This document shows, one piece after another, positions 17,866 through 25,142 of a stretch of DNA of 45,240 nt. This stretch comes from JAFGKM01 sp964403465 (lineage in GTDB: Bacteria > Ratteibacteria > UBA8468 > B48-G9 > JAFGKM01). The position numbers and the translations under genes are program-made. Each line of letters opens with the position of its first letter. Within the stretch, counting starts at the first letter, position 1. The notes under the pieces are model-generated. The model saw nothing but the letters and a program-made list of their open reading frames with translations. It was not told the origin of the DNA and did no database searches. The stretch lies in NCBI GenBank assembly GCA_964403465.1, contig CAYOFY010000003.1, forward strand, positions 1 to 45,240, in the 5' to 3' direction.

Positions 17866-17922
17866 TTGCCACCTCTTTCACCGGGTATTCAATTAAAGTG
17901 AACGTCTATTGAATTTTGTATC

Positions 17923-18240
17923 TTACCTGATCATCACCAGCATCATCTTGAAATTTTCCGTCGCCTTAAGAGAATGTGGTTTGTTTTTGGGCATAATTAT
18001 CAACTCCCCTTCCTTAATGCTATGGCTCCTGCCTTCTATCCTTATCTCTGCTCTGCCCTCTACGAGATACACCAGGGCATCGTAAGGACTTACATGTTCA
18101 CTGAGTCCTTCTCCCCTCTCAAAAGCGAAGAGAGATACATTTCCGTTGATACTTTTTACAATTTCCTTGCTTACAACAGCATGATTCTGATACGCCACAA
18201 GATTTTTCATGTTGAGAACTCTGGCTCTGGATCTATCCAT
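17923..18240 (-). CDS. Small cupin-domain protein
   Basis: A 105-residue single-domain cupin. Motif 1 is degenerate (GEGLSEHVSPYDALVYLVEG) with one clear His. Motif 2 (EGELIIMPKNKPHSL) keeps the Pro and final His. The metal-binding set is therefore partial, as in many sugar- or signal-binding cupins. I start at 18240 because AGGAG lies 7 bases upstream; the first in-frame ATG at 18258 would place that site inside the gene. It lies 57 bases upstream of the PIG-L gene on the same strand, so the two may be co-transcribed. Function unknown. Confidence 0.75.
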   Translation of the reverse strand: MDRSRARVLNMKNLVAYQNHAVVSKEIVKSINGNVSLFAFERGEGLSEHVSPYDALVYLVEGRAEIRIEGRSHSIKEGELIIMPKNKPHSLKATENFKMMLVMIR

Positions 18241-18424
18241 TATCATCTCCTGTTCCATGTCCGCTGGTTATTCACAGACTGTTCCGATTTGATATTTTAT
18301 CCCGTTTCCTCGTAGAATGCAATTTAATGTATTCTGGCAGACCCGCTGATTGAAGAAGCTGAGAAATACGGGTAACAGTTATCTCAGGCAAGGTGTTACC
18401 AGGATACCCAACTCGTACGATGAT

Positions 18425-18453
18425 TTGACAAAACACGGATGCGGGCTTAGAAT
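18425..18453 (+). promoter_or_regulatory. Promoter for the 252-residue secreted protein
   Basis: Perfect TTGACA (18425-18430), 17-base spacer, TAGAAT (18448-18453). The start is predicted near 18460, giving a leader of about 11 bases that holds the GGGAGGT ribosome site. Confidence 0.65.
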
Positions 18454-18470
18454 GATTTATGGGAGGTAAT

Positions 18471-19229
18471 ATGAAAAAGATATTGGTGTTTCTGGTCCTG
18501 TCATGCATGTGTTTTTCTTCAATGTTGGTCGCCGCGTCAAGGTTCGGCTACAAAATAACGGAAGAAGACCTGTTTTTTATCACCGAAAACAACAATATGT
18601 TCCTCGTACAACCCTCAAGTATCATATGCAGCGGCAACATGCTCTATTTTGCCGCTCAGGATTTTACCGCCAGGAAGGATTGTACCGTGAGCAAGACCAA
18701 GGAGATAAAGGTCATTGTTGACGAAAACGACAGAAAAGTTGTAAGAGAAACCTTCCTGCTGGCAAATGAAAAGAATGTTGTCTATAGCGACTATGAGCTG
18801 GTTCTGTTCCTTGAAATCAGAGAAGAGTTTCCTTTCCTGGCAATATACTCCAAGTTTGTTTACAACGGGAGCGGTACTCACGAATGCGGAATAAACTGGG
18901 CGCTTGATTCAGCACACAAACCTTTTAAATACTATACAATACCCCGCGGCACATACCCTCTTGTCAAAACAAAGAGAACAAAGATAGGGCAGACAAGCTG
19001 GATCTTTGCCAACACTGGAGAGGGTGTAGGAGGCGGCCTGATAGCCCCTGCGGCCATTCTGGGTAGAGGGGAGGATTTCATTTTTCTGAACAGCGTCCCG
19101 CCCAAGAAAAAACTGGGAAAAGGTGAATCCATTGATATCTTTATGATTTTTCTGCCGATAAACAAGAATTACAAGATTCTTCCAGAACTTTTTGAAAAGA
19201 TAAAAAACATCAAGTGGGAATACAAATAA
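18471..19229 (+). CDS. Exported beta-rich protein of unknown function
   Basis: A 252-residue protein with a signal peptide (MKKILVFLVLSCMCFSSM start, cleavage near VAAS). The mature part is dominated by alternating strands with conserved-looking turns (GTHECGINWALDS, IPRGTYPLVK, GEGVGGGLIAP, FLNSVPPKKKLGKGESIDIF). The pattern recalls mutarotase-like or carbohydrate-binding beta-sandwiches, but I do not recognise a family. The start at 18471 is supported by GGGAGGT immediately upstream; the earlier ATG (18459) would contain that site. It is alone with its own near-consensus promoter, and is followed after 155 bases of repeat-bearing DNA by a TM2-like membrane gene. Confidence 0.6.
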   Translation: MKKILVFLVLSCMCFSSMLVAASRFGYKITEEDLFFITENNNMFLVQPSSIICSGNMLYFAAQDFTARKDCTVSKTKEIKVIVDENDRKVVRETFLLANEKNVVYSDYELVLFLEIREEFPFLAIYSKFVYNGSGTHECGINWALDSAHKPFKYYTIPRGTYPLVKTKRTKIGQTSWIFANTGEGVGGGLIAPAAILGRGEDFIFLNSVPPKKKLGKGESIDIFMIFLPINKNYKILPELFEKIKNIKWEYK

Positions 19230-19233
19230 ATGC

Positions 19234-19358
19234 GCAAATGGCAAATAGCAAGTGGCATATAGAACAAATAAAACAAAAACATGAAAAGCGTCGGAGAGCA
19301 AATAACGTACAGGGTACGGGAAAAAAGGTTTTTAGCTATACGTTAAACGCCATACGTT
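19234..19358 (+). repeat. Degenerate heptanucleotide repeat tract
   Basis: The gap 19230-19384 is built of imperfect 7-base units. GCAAATG, GCAAATA, GCAAGTG, GCATATA are consecutive from 19234 to 19261. GTACAGG and GTACGGG are adjacent at 19307-19320. ATACGTT recurs at 19338 and 19352, 14 bases apart. Spacings of 7 and 14 in three separate words point to a decayed heptad array. Confidence 0.55.
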
Positions 19359-19384
19359 CAATTCTTTAATAAAGGGAGGGGAAA

Positions 19385-19867
19385 ATGGCTTTCTTTAGCG
19401 ACGAAGAGAGAAAGAAAATAGAGGAGGAGGCGGAAATAAGGGCGAGGGTTTATCTCAAATACGAAAAGAAATCCCCGGGTGCCGCAGGTGTTCTATCGAG
19501 TGTCTGCCCTGGACTCGGTCAGATATATAACGGACAGGTGGGAAAAGCATCCCTGTTTATCTTCGTGATTCTCGTAAGTCTATTGATCCTGAGTATGGGA
19601 GTTTTCTTCCAGATAAAGGGGATGCCGACAAAGAAATCCCCTGTCGCCATTGAAGAGCCCAAGTCCGTGGAAATGAATGATGAAGGTGTGATTGTGGAGC
19701 CGGAAGAAGAGAAAGAGCAAGGGGAGAAGACAGAGAAAACTGATAACAAGAAACCAGCAACACCTGCCGTTCTTATCATCGTAGGAATAATCGGAACCAT
19801 GGCCGGATGGAATTATTCCGTAAAAGATGCCATAAAGACGGCGAAAAGAATAAATCTTTCTTACTGA
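19385..19867 (+). CDS. TM2-like membrane protein with acidic linker
   Basis: A 160-residue protein. A charged N-terminal helix (EERKKIEEEAEIRARVYLKYEKK) leads to SVCPGLGQIYNGQVGKA (39-55), the Pro-Gly-Leu-Gly-Gln-x-Tyr-Asn-Gly motif that opens TM2/DUF5683-type membrane domains, then a helix (about 55-78). An acidic, Lys/Glu-rich linker (about 80-122) separates it from a second helix (about 126-144). In TM2 proteins the helices are close together, so the roughly 45-residue charged insertion is unusual. Function unknown. Strong ribosome site GGGAGGGG. Its stop overlaps that of the convergent rex gene by 7 bases. Confidence 0.65.
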   Translation: MAFFSDEERKKIEEEAEIRARVYLKYEKKSPGAAGVLSSVCPGLGQIYNGQVGKASLFIFVILVSLLILSMGVFFQIKGMPTKKSPVAIEEPKSVEMNDEGVIVEPEEEKEQGEKTEKTDNKKPATPAVLIIVGIIGTMAGWNYSVKDAIKTAKRINLSY

Positions 19868-20520
19868 TCACAGGATTTCAACTTCCGGGAAGTATTTTTC
19901 TCCATGTGGTAAACAATGTTTCCTATCTCGGAGGCCATATCAACGTTGCCCACATAAATCTTCTCCGGCAAGATGAGAACCGACGGAGAGAAATTAAGAA
20001 TCCCCTTTATGCCTGCATCGGCAAGAATATCTGCCACGGATTGTGCAGATTCAGAGGTGACACAAAGAAGCGCGACTTTCACACCATGCCTCTTTATGAA
20101 CTTCTTGATATCACTTATGTTGTAAATTCTGACCTTCTTGATTGACTGTCCTATCTTTCTTGGATCGTTCTCAAAGGCCGCAATAATGTCAATATTTATT
20201 GCTGAGAACCCTGGATATTTGATCAAAGCCGTCCCAAGCCTCCCTGCTCCAACCAGTACAGCGTTGATTCTTTTGTTCAGTCCGAGTATTTCCTTTATTA
20301 TACGAATCAGATTATCAACGTCATATCCCACTCCTCTCTTTCCAAAACCGCCGAAAAAGGAAAGGTCCTTTCTGAACTGCGCGGGAGGTACATTTAGAAA
20401 AGACGTAACATCTTTCGACGATATTGTATTGATACCCTTATTCCTCTGTATTTCAAGATATCTCAGATATATTATCATTCTCTTTATCGTTTCCTGAGAT
20501 ATCCCATGTCTATTTTCCAT
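19861..20520 (-). CDS. rex: Redox-sensing transcriptional repressor Rex
   Basis: A 219-residue Rex protein, which binds DNA when NADH/NAD+ is low and releases it when NADH rises, controlling fermentation and anaerobic respiration genes. The N-terminal winged helix includes FLNVPPAQFRKDLSFFGGFGKRGVGY (recognition helix and wing, about 41-66). The Rossmann domain has GAGRLGTAL (91-99) and a later FENDPRKIG segment in the usual place. Length and order are standard. Divergent from the Lon-type protease gene, with overlapping promoter regions. I did not find a canonical Rex operator in the shared region. Confidence 0.95.
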   Translation of the reverse strand: MENRHGISQETIKRMIIYLRYLEIQRNKGINTISSKDVTSFLNVPPAQFRKDLSFFGGFGKRGVGYDVDNLIRIIKEILGLNKRINAVLVGAGRLGTALIKYPGFSAINIDIIAAFENDPRKIGQSIKKVRIYNISDIKKFIKRHGVKVALLCVTSESAQSVADILADAGIKGILNFSPSVLILPEKIYVGNVDMASEIGNIVYHMEKNTSRKLKSCDQ

Positions 20521-20544
20521 TGTTGTTTTTCCAAAAAATACAGA

Positions 20545-20614
20545 ACGTATAATGCAATTTTTCTGTCAGATGCGGTTGACTTTCTTGAGCCGAAACTGTA
20601 ATATGATTATACGT
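20545..20614. promoter_or_regulatory. Inverted 9-base arms in the rex-lon control region
   Basis: ACGTATAAT at 20545-20553 and its exact reverse complement ATTATACGT at 20606-20614 flank the lon promoter. The right arm contains the -10 box of the rex promoter. They could be paired operator half-sites or two mirror-image -10 regions. Confidence 0.4.
20576..20604 (+). promoter_or_regulatory. Promoter for the Lon-type protease gene
   Basis: TTGACT (20576-20581), 17-base spacer, TAATAT (20599-20604), about 70 bases before the ATG. Confidence 0.5.
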
Positions 20615-20634
20615 AATTTCAACATGCTTTTCAA
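20606..20634 (-). promoter_or_regulatory. Promoter for rex
   Basis: Minus-strand TTGAAA (20634-20629), 17-base spacer, TATAAT (20611-20606). Predicted leader of about 80 bases. It faces the lon promoter, so the two may interfere. Confidence 0.6.
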
Positions 20635-20673
20635 TTCAAAAACTTGACAAACAGACGCAAAAGGGGAGCATTT

Positions 20674-23088
20674 ATGAAAAAATATGAGGTTTTGCCTGAA
20701 AAACTTAAGAATGCCTGCAACCTTGAAGACCTTACGTTTGAAACGACTGCGGATGTAAAACCTCTTGAAGGAATAGTTGGCCAGGAAAGAGCCAAGAAAT
20801 CTCTTGAGTTCGGACTCAGGATAAAGAGCGACGGATATAACCTCTTTGTTACGGGAATTTCAGGAACCGGCAGAACCACCTCTGTTGAGCAGGCGGTTAA
20901 AAAAATCGCAAAGGAACAGGCAGTTCCCCAAGACTGGTGTTATGTTTTCAATTTTGCAAATGCGGATAACCCCTCAGCTCTCAGACTGCCTCCCGGCAGG
21001 GCCGCAATTTTCAAAAAAGACATGGAGAACCTCGTTGGAGAATTGCAGGTGGCGCTTCCCAAGGAACTGGAAAGCCAGCTATATGAAGAACACAAAAACC
21101 AGATATTAAAGAATTTTCAAAATAAGAGGACAGGGCTTTTTGAACAACTTGAAAATTCAGCAAAAGCAGCAAATTTCCAGATAAAGAGGTCTCCCTCGGG
21201 GATAGCGATAGTACCATCAGTTGAAGGCAAGCCTCTGGAAGAAGAGGATATTGAGAAACTGACTGCTACGGCCAGGGAAGAAATCAAGAAGAAGCAGGAT
21301 ATCCTTTATGAACAGTTAAACATTATCTCAAGGGAAATAAGAACCCTGGAGAGGGATGCCCAGAGGAGATTGGAAGAACTGGAAACCGAGGCCGCAAAAT
21401 ATACCATAAGTCCCAGGATTGAAGAACTCAGGGAAAAGTACCGCGAGTTTCCCGACATATTGAGATACCTCCACGATGTTGAAAAAGACATGATTTCAAA
21501 CGTTGACGATTTCAAGGAAAAGAAGGAGATAGAGATACTGCCCGGAGTGAAGCTGCCTGAACGGCAGTCGACAATGTTCAAATACCAGGTGAATGTACTT
21601 ATAGATAATTCCGAAGTAACGGGAGCTCCCGTGATAAAAGAACCACATCCCACTTCCTACAACCTCAGCGGAAGAATAGAATATCGTCCACAGTATGGAG
21701 CAATGGTAACGGACTTCACCATGATAAAACCCGGAGCACTCCATAAGGCAAACGGTGGCTACCTGATTTTGCAGGTGTTTGACATACTCAAGAATTATTT
21801 TTCATGGGAAACGTTGAAAAGAGCCATAAAGAATAGGGAGGTCACAATAGAAGACCTGAATGAACAATTCAGGCTCATTAATACCCCCACACTGAGACCT
21901 CAACCCATACCACTTGATATAAAAATACTGCTCATAGGGAATCCCCTGTTCTATTATCTGCTTTTTGCCTATGATGAAGAATTCAAAAAGCTGTTTAAAG
22001 TGAAGGCGGATTTCAGCACCATCATGGACAGGGATACGGAAGGAATAAGAAATTACACCGCTTTCATAAGCAAGATATGCAATGAGGAGAATCTTCTGCA
22101 CCTTGACAGGGGAGCCGCCGCCAGAATAATCGAGTACGGCTCAAAACTTGCGGGGGAACAGGATAAGCTGACAACAAAATTCATCGAGATAGCGGATATC
22201 ATAAGAGAAGCCAACTTCTGGGCAATCTCCGAAAAATCACAAATTGTGGGCAAGAAGCACGTTGATAAAGCGCTTGAAGAAAAAATATTCAGGTCAAATC
22301 TCATCGAAAAACGTCTTGAGGAACTCGTAAAGGAAGGGGTAATTATAGTTGACACCACGGGAAAAATTGTCGGGCAGATAAATGGACTTTCAGTAATCAC
22401 GCTTGGCGATTACTCCTTCGGGAAACCTTCAAGGATAACGGCAAGGGTTTATACCGGCAGAAGCGGAATGATAAACATCGACAGGGAGGTTAAGCTTTCG
22501 GGGACTCTTCATAATAAGGGGTTTCTGATCCTCAGAGGCTACATAGGGGAAAAATATTGCGAAAGCAGACCATCAATCTTTACAGCCAGCATTTGTTTTG
22601 AACAACTCTACGAGGAGATTGAAGGAGATAGTGCTTCCTCAACGGAACTGTATGCATTGCTATCCGCACTTTCAGGTTTGCCGCTAAAACAGGGAATAGC
22701 TGTTACAGGTTCAGTAAATCAGAAGGGTGAGGTTCAACCTATAGGAGGTGTGAATGAAAAAATAGAAGGTTTTTATCACACGTGCAAGCTGAGAGGATTA
22801 ACAGGCGAACAGGGAGTTATCATCCCGATCAGCAATCTTAAACATCTCATGCTGAAGGACGAAGTAATTGACGCCGTAAGAAAAGGCATGTTCCACATAT
22901 GGACTGTGAGAACCATAGATGAAGGGATAGAAACTCTCACAGGAGTGCCCGCCGGTGAAAAGACGGAGCGGGGCGGTTATCCCGAGGGAACCGTGAATTA
23001 TCTGGTTTCACAAAAACTTGACAGGCTTACCAAAAACTATCTGCGACATCAGAAGATTGCAAAAAGTAAGAATGTTCGCAAGAAATAA
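20674..23088 (+). CDS. Lon-type ATP-dependent protease with AAA_32 domain
   Basis: An 804-residue protein of the LonB-like/YcbZ group. The AAA part has a Walker A-like GISGTGRTT (61-69), a long coiled-coil insertion (about 180-290) and a Walker B region in HKANGGYLILQ. The C-terminal Lon protease domain has Ser653 (GDSASS) and Lys696 (GGVNEKIEG). Their 43-residue spacing equals that of the Ser-Lys dyad of E. coli Lon. The N-terminal substrate domain of classical LonA is absent. It degrades unfolded or regulatory proteins in the cytoplasm. Start chosen at 20674 (GGGGAG upstream) rather than a TTG 30 bases earlier. Divergent from rex, convergent with era. Confidence 0.9.
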   Translation: MKKYEVLPEKLKNACNLEDLTFETTADVKPLEGIVGQERAKKSLEFGLRIKSDGYNLFVTGISGTGRTTSVEQAVKKIAKEQAVPQDWCYVFNFANADNPSALRLPPGRAAIFKKDMENLVGELQVALPKELESQLYEEHKNQILKNFQNKRTGLFEQLENSAKAANFQIKRSPSGIAIVPSVEGKPLEEEDIEKLTATAREEIKKKQDILYEQLNIISREIRTLERDAQRRLEELETEAAKYTISPRIEELREKYREFPDILRYLHDVEKDMISNVDDFKEKKEIEILPGVKLPERQSTMFKYQVNVLIDNSEVTGAPVIKEPHPTSYNLSGRIEYRPQYGAMVTDFTMIKPGALHKANGGYLILQVFDILKNYFSWETLKRAIKNREVTIEDLNEQFRLINTPTLRPQPIPLDIKILLIGNPLFYYLLFAYDEEFKKLFKVKADFSTIMDRDTEGIRNYTAFISKICNEENLLHLDRGAAARIIEYGSKLAGEQDKLTTKFIEIADIIREANFWAISEKSQIVGKKHVDKALEEKIFRSNLIEKRLEELVKEGVIIVDTTGKIVGQINGLSVITLGDYSFGKPSRITARVYTGRSGMINIDREVKLSGTLHNKGFLILRGYIGEKYCESRPSIFTASICFEQLYEEIEGDSASSTELYALLSALSGLPLKQGIAVTGSVNQKGEVQPIGGVNEKIEGFYHTCKLRGLTGEQGVIIPISNLKHLMLKDEVIDAVRKGMFHIWTVRTIDEGIETLTGVPAGEKTERGGYPEGTVNYLVSQKLDRLTKNYLRHQKIAKSKNVRKK

Positions 23089-23123
23089 TCCTGATTTCTA
23101 TCCTTCCTTCCGGAAAGACACGC

Positions 23124-23140
23124 GCGATATCAGATATCGC
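23124..23140. other. Perfect 17-base palindrome over the era stop codon
   Basis: GCGATATC-A-GATATCGC sits between the convergent lon and era genes and spans the era stop. There is no T-run on either side, so it is not a standard terminator. It could still slow polymerase or bind a dimeric protein. Confidence 0.35.
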
Positions 23141-24020
23141 CATAGCCAAATTTCCTGAACACATCAGGCCTATTTCTCCAGTTCTCTATCACTCTGACCC
23201 ATAAATGAAGATATACCCTCTTGCCCAGCAGGATTTCCATTTCTTCTCTTGCAAGTTTGCCTATCATTTTCAATTTTGTTCCGTCCTTTCCTATGATAAT
23301 CTTCTTAAGATTCTCCCTGTCAACTATTATTTCGGCCTTTACGATAATCATATTCTTGTTCCTGGTCCCGGGCTTAATCTCTTCTATTTCCACCGCTATT
23401 GCTTGCGGGATTTCCTGATAAGTCTTGTTAACCGCTTTTTCTCTTATTATTTCCGCGAGGGTATACTCCTGAGGTATGTTTGTCTCCATTTCTTCGGGAA
23501 ACATCTTCTCACCTTCTGGTAAATATTTAAAAATACTCTTTCTCAATTCATCTATATTGATATTTTTCAATGCAGAAAGAGGTATTATCTCGACAAAATC
23601 ATATTTTTCCTTGCTTTCCTTTATGATGGGGAGCAGTGACTCCTTATATGAAATTTTATCAACCTTGTTAATGATAAGAATTGTTTTCTTATTGAACTTT
23701 TTCAATATTGCGAGTATTCTTTCATCGTGCTCATCCCATCCTTTTGCTCCAATCATAAACAAAACGATATCCGCATCTTCCATTGAACCCAATATGGTTC
23801 TCATCATCATCTTGCCGAGTTCATCACGCGCTTTTTCAAAACCAGGGGTGTCGAGGATAACAATCTGGCCTTCTTCGGAATTGTAGATACCCAGTATCCT
23901 TATCCTTGTGATGGCAGGACATGGTGAGACTATGGATACTTTGCGGTCAAGCAGAATGTTGATAAGCGTGGATTTCCCGACGTTGGGTTTACCTACTATG
24001 GAAACAGCTCCTGATTTCAT
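23130..24020 (-). CDS. era: GTPase Era
   Basis: A 296-residue Era GTPase that binds the 3' end of 16S rRNA during small-subunit assembly. The GTPase domain shows G1 GKPNVGKST (10-18), G3 DTPGF and G4 NKVD. The C-terminal KH domain has the GKDGTKLKMIG loop followed by the EMEILLGKRVYLHLWVRV ending. Length and order are standard. Last gene of the long minus-strand series, 2 bases after the oxidoreductase stop. Its stop is covered by a short palindrome. Confidence 0.95.
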   Translation of the reverse strand: MKSGAVSIVGKPNVGKSTLINILLDRKVSIVSPCPAITRIRILGIYNSEEGQIVILDTPGFEKARDELGKMMMRTILGSMEDADIVLFMIGAKGWDEHDERILAILKKFNKKTILIINKVDKISYKESLLPIIKESKEKYDFVEIIPLSALKNINIDELRKSIFKYLPEGEKMFPEEMETNIPQEYTLAEIIREKAVNKTYQEIPQAIAVEIEEIKPGTRNKNMIIVKAEIIVDRENLKKIIIGKDGTKLKMIGKLAREEMEILLGKRVYLHLWVRVIENWRNRPDVFRKFGYGDI

Positions 24021-24022
24021 TT

Positions 24023-25045
24023 TCAGACTGCCCTGGTCAGTATTTCAACTCCCTTCTCGGCAGATTCTCTTTCCTTGAGCACTACGGCCAGCGAGTCCCT
24101 TGCTTCCTCAGGGGTGACTATATTAAAAGGCTTATTGTGCGAAACATGGTCAATAAAATATCTCAGTTCAAAAAAATATCCTCCGAGGTCGGAAATATTT
24201 CCGTCAGTTCCCTCTGCCTTGATTTTTTCAAACACAGGTCTGTCAACCTTGCCAGAAGACTCATAAACAACAAGGGACGGACTGCTCCTGGAATTGAATT
24301 CAATCACCGCTTTTTCGAACCTTGCGATGTAACTCATTTCAAAAGGAAATGATGCGGGATAAGACCATCCGCCTTCAGCCGTCACTGTGATATCTTTCTT
24401 GAACACAAAAGTTGTGTATACATGGGAATTCCTTATATCATCGTTCACCACCCTGGAATATATCTTTTCAGGGTTCTGTCCAATAAGATACCTTATGAAA
24501 TCGGTATCGTGAATATGCAGGTCAATAAAAGCACTTCCGGATTTTTCATTGTCAAGGAGCCAATCCTGCCACCCCCACGTGGGAAGTGCGGATAATCTCC
24601 TGCACGAGAGTGTTTTCAATTCACCATATTTCCTGCGGTCGTAAACCTCTTTCAGGAATTTGTATTCCGACCAGAACCTGATGACATGCGCCACCATGAA
24701 TCTCACATTGTTTCTCTTGCATACACTTATCATCTCATTGGCATCTTCCAGGTTAAGAGATATGGGTTTTTCGCATATCACATCCTTACCCATTGATGCC
24801 GCTTTTATGACATATTCCTTATGAAGGAAAGTGGGAAGACATATGTCAATAACAGTTATATCCTGTTTGTTGAAAAGCTGCTGGGACTCGTAATAAGGAA
24901 TCGTTTTGAATTTTGCGGCCAGCGATTTTGCCTTTTCCCCTCTTATATCGGCGATACCTGCTATCTTGACATCGGGAAGTTGGTTATAGACAGTGGCATG
25001 CATGCTTCCCATGAAACCCGCTCCGACTATGCCTACCTTTAACAT
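24023..25045 (-). CDS. Gfo/Idh/MocA-family oxidoreductase
   Basis: A 340-residue NAD(P)-dependent sugar oxidoreductase. The Rossmann motif GIVGAGFMGS (5-14) and the family EKPISLN signature (92-98, catalytic Lys93) are clear. The C-terminal alpha/beta domain contains SAFIDLHIHDTDFIRYL, the usual position of the Asp/His substrate-site residues. Substrates are often inositols, UDP-sugar acids or deoxysugars; none can be picked here. Start at 25045 chosen because AAGGAGAGG lies just upstream. The 97-base gap to the preceding gene contains only a short antisense-oriented hairpin. Between cell-wall genes and era; an envelope-sugar role is possible. Confidence 0.88.
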   Translation of the reverse strand: MLKVGIVGAGFMGSMHATVYNQLPDVKIAGIADIRGEKAKSLAAKFKTIPYYESQQLFNKQDITVIDICLPTFLHKEYVIKAASMGKDVICEKPISLNLEDANEMISVCKRNNVRFMVAHVIRFWSEYKFLKEVYDRRKYGELKTLSCRRLSALPTWGWQDWLLDNEKSGSAFIDLHIHDTDFIRYLIGQNPEKIYSRVVNDDIRNSHVYTTFVFKKDITVTAEGGWSYPASFPFEMSYIARFEKAVIEFNSRSSPSLVVYESSGKVDRPVFEKIKAEGTDGNISDLGGYFFELRYFIDHVSHNKPFNIVTPEEARDSLAVVLKERESAEKGVEILTRAV

Positions 25046-25142
25046 TATCCTCTCCTTTTTCTCTTGGTTCCCCGCCGGGAAGTTTTTTGATGGGTTATTC
25101 AACGGTATCTCACTGAAACCGTGCGATTATTCCATGCCGTTA

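Noticed and set aside
25068..25088. Hairpin TTCCC-CGCC-GGGAA followed by six T on the plus strand, resembling a terminator.
   Set aside because: The stem is only 5 bp and the orientation is antisense to the minus-strand genes on both sides, so it is not a terminator for them.
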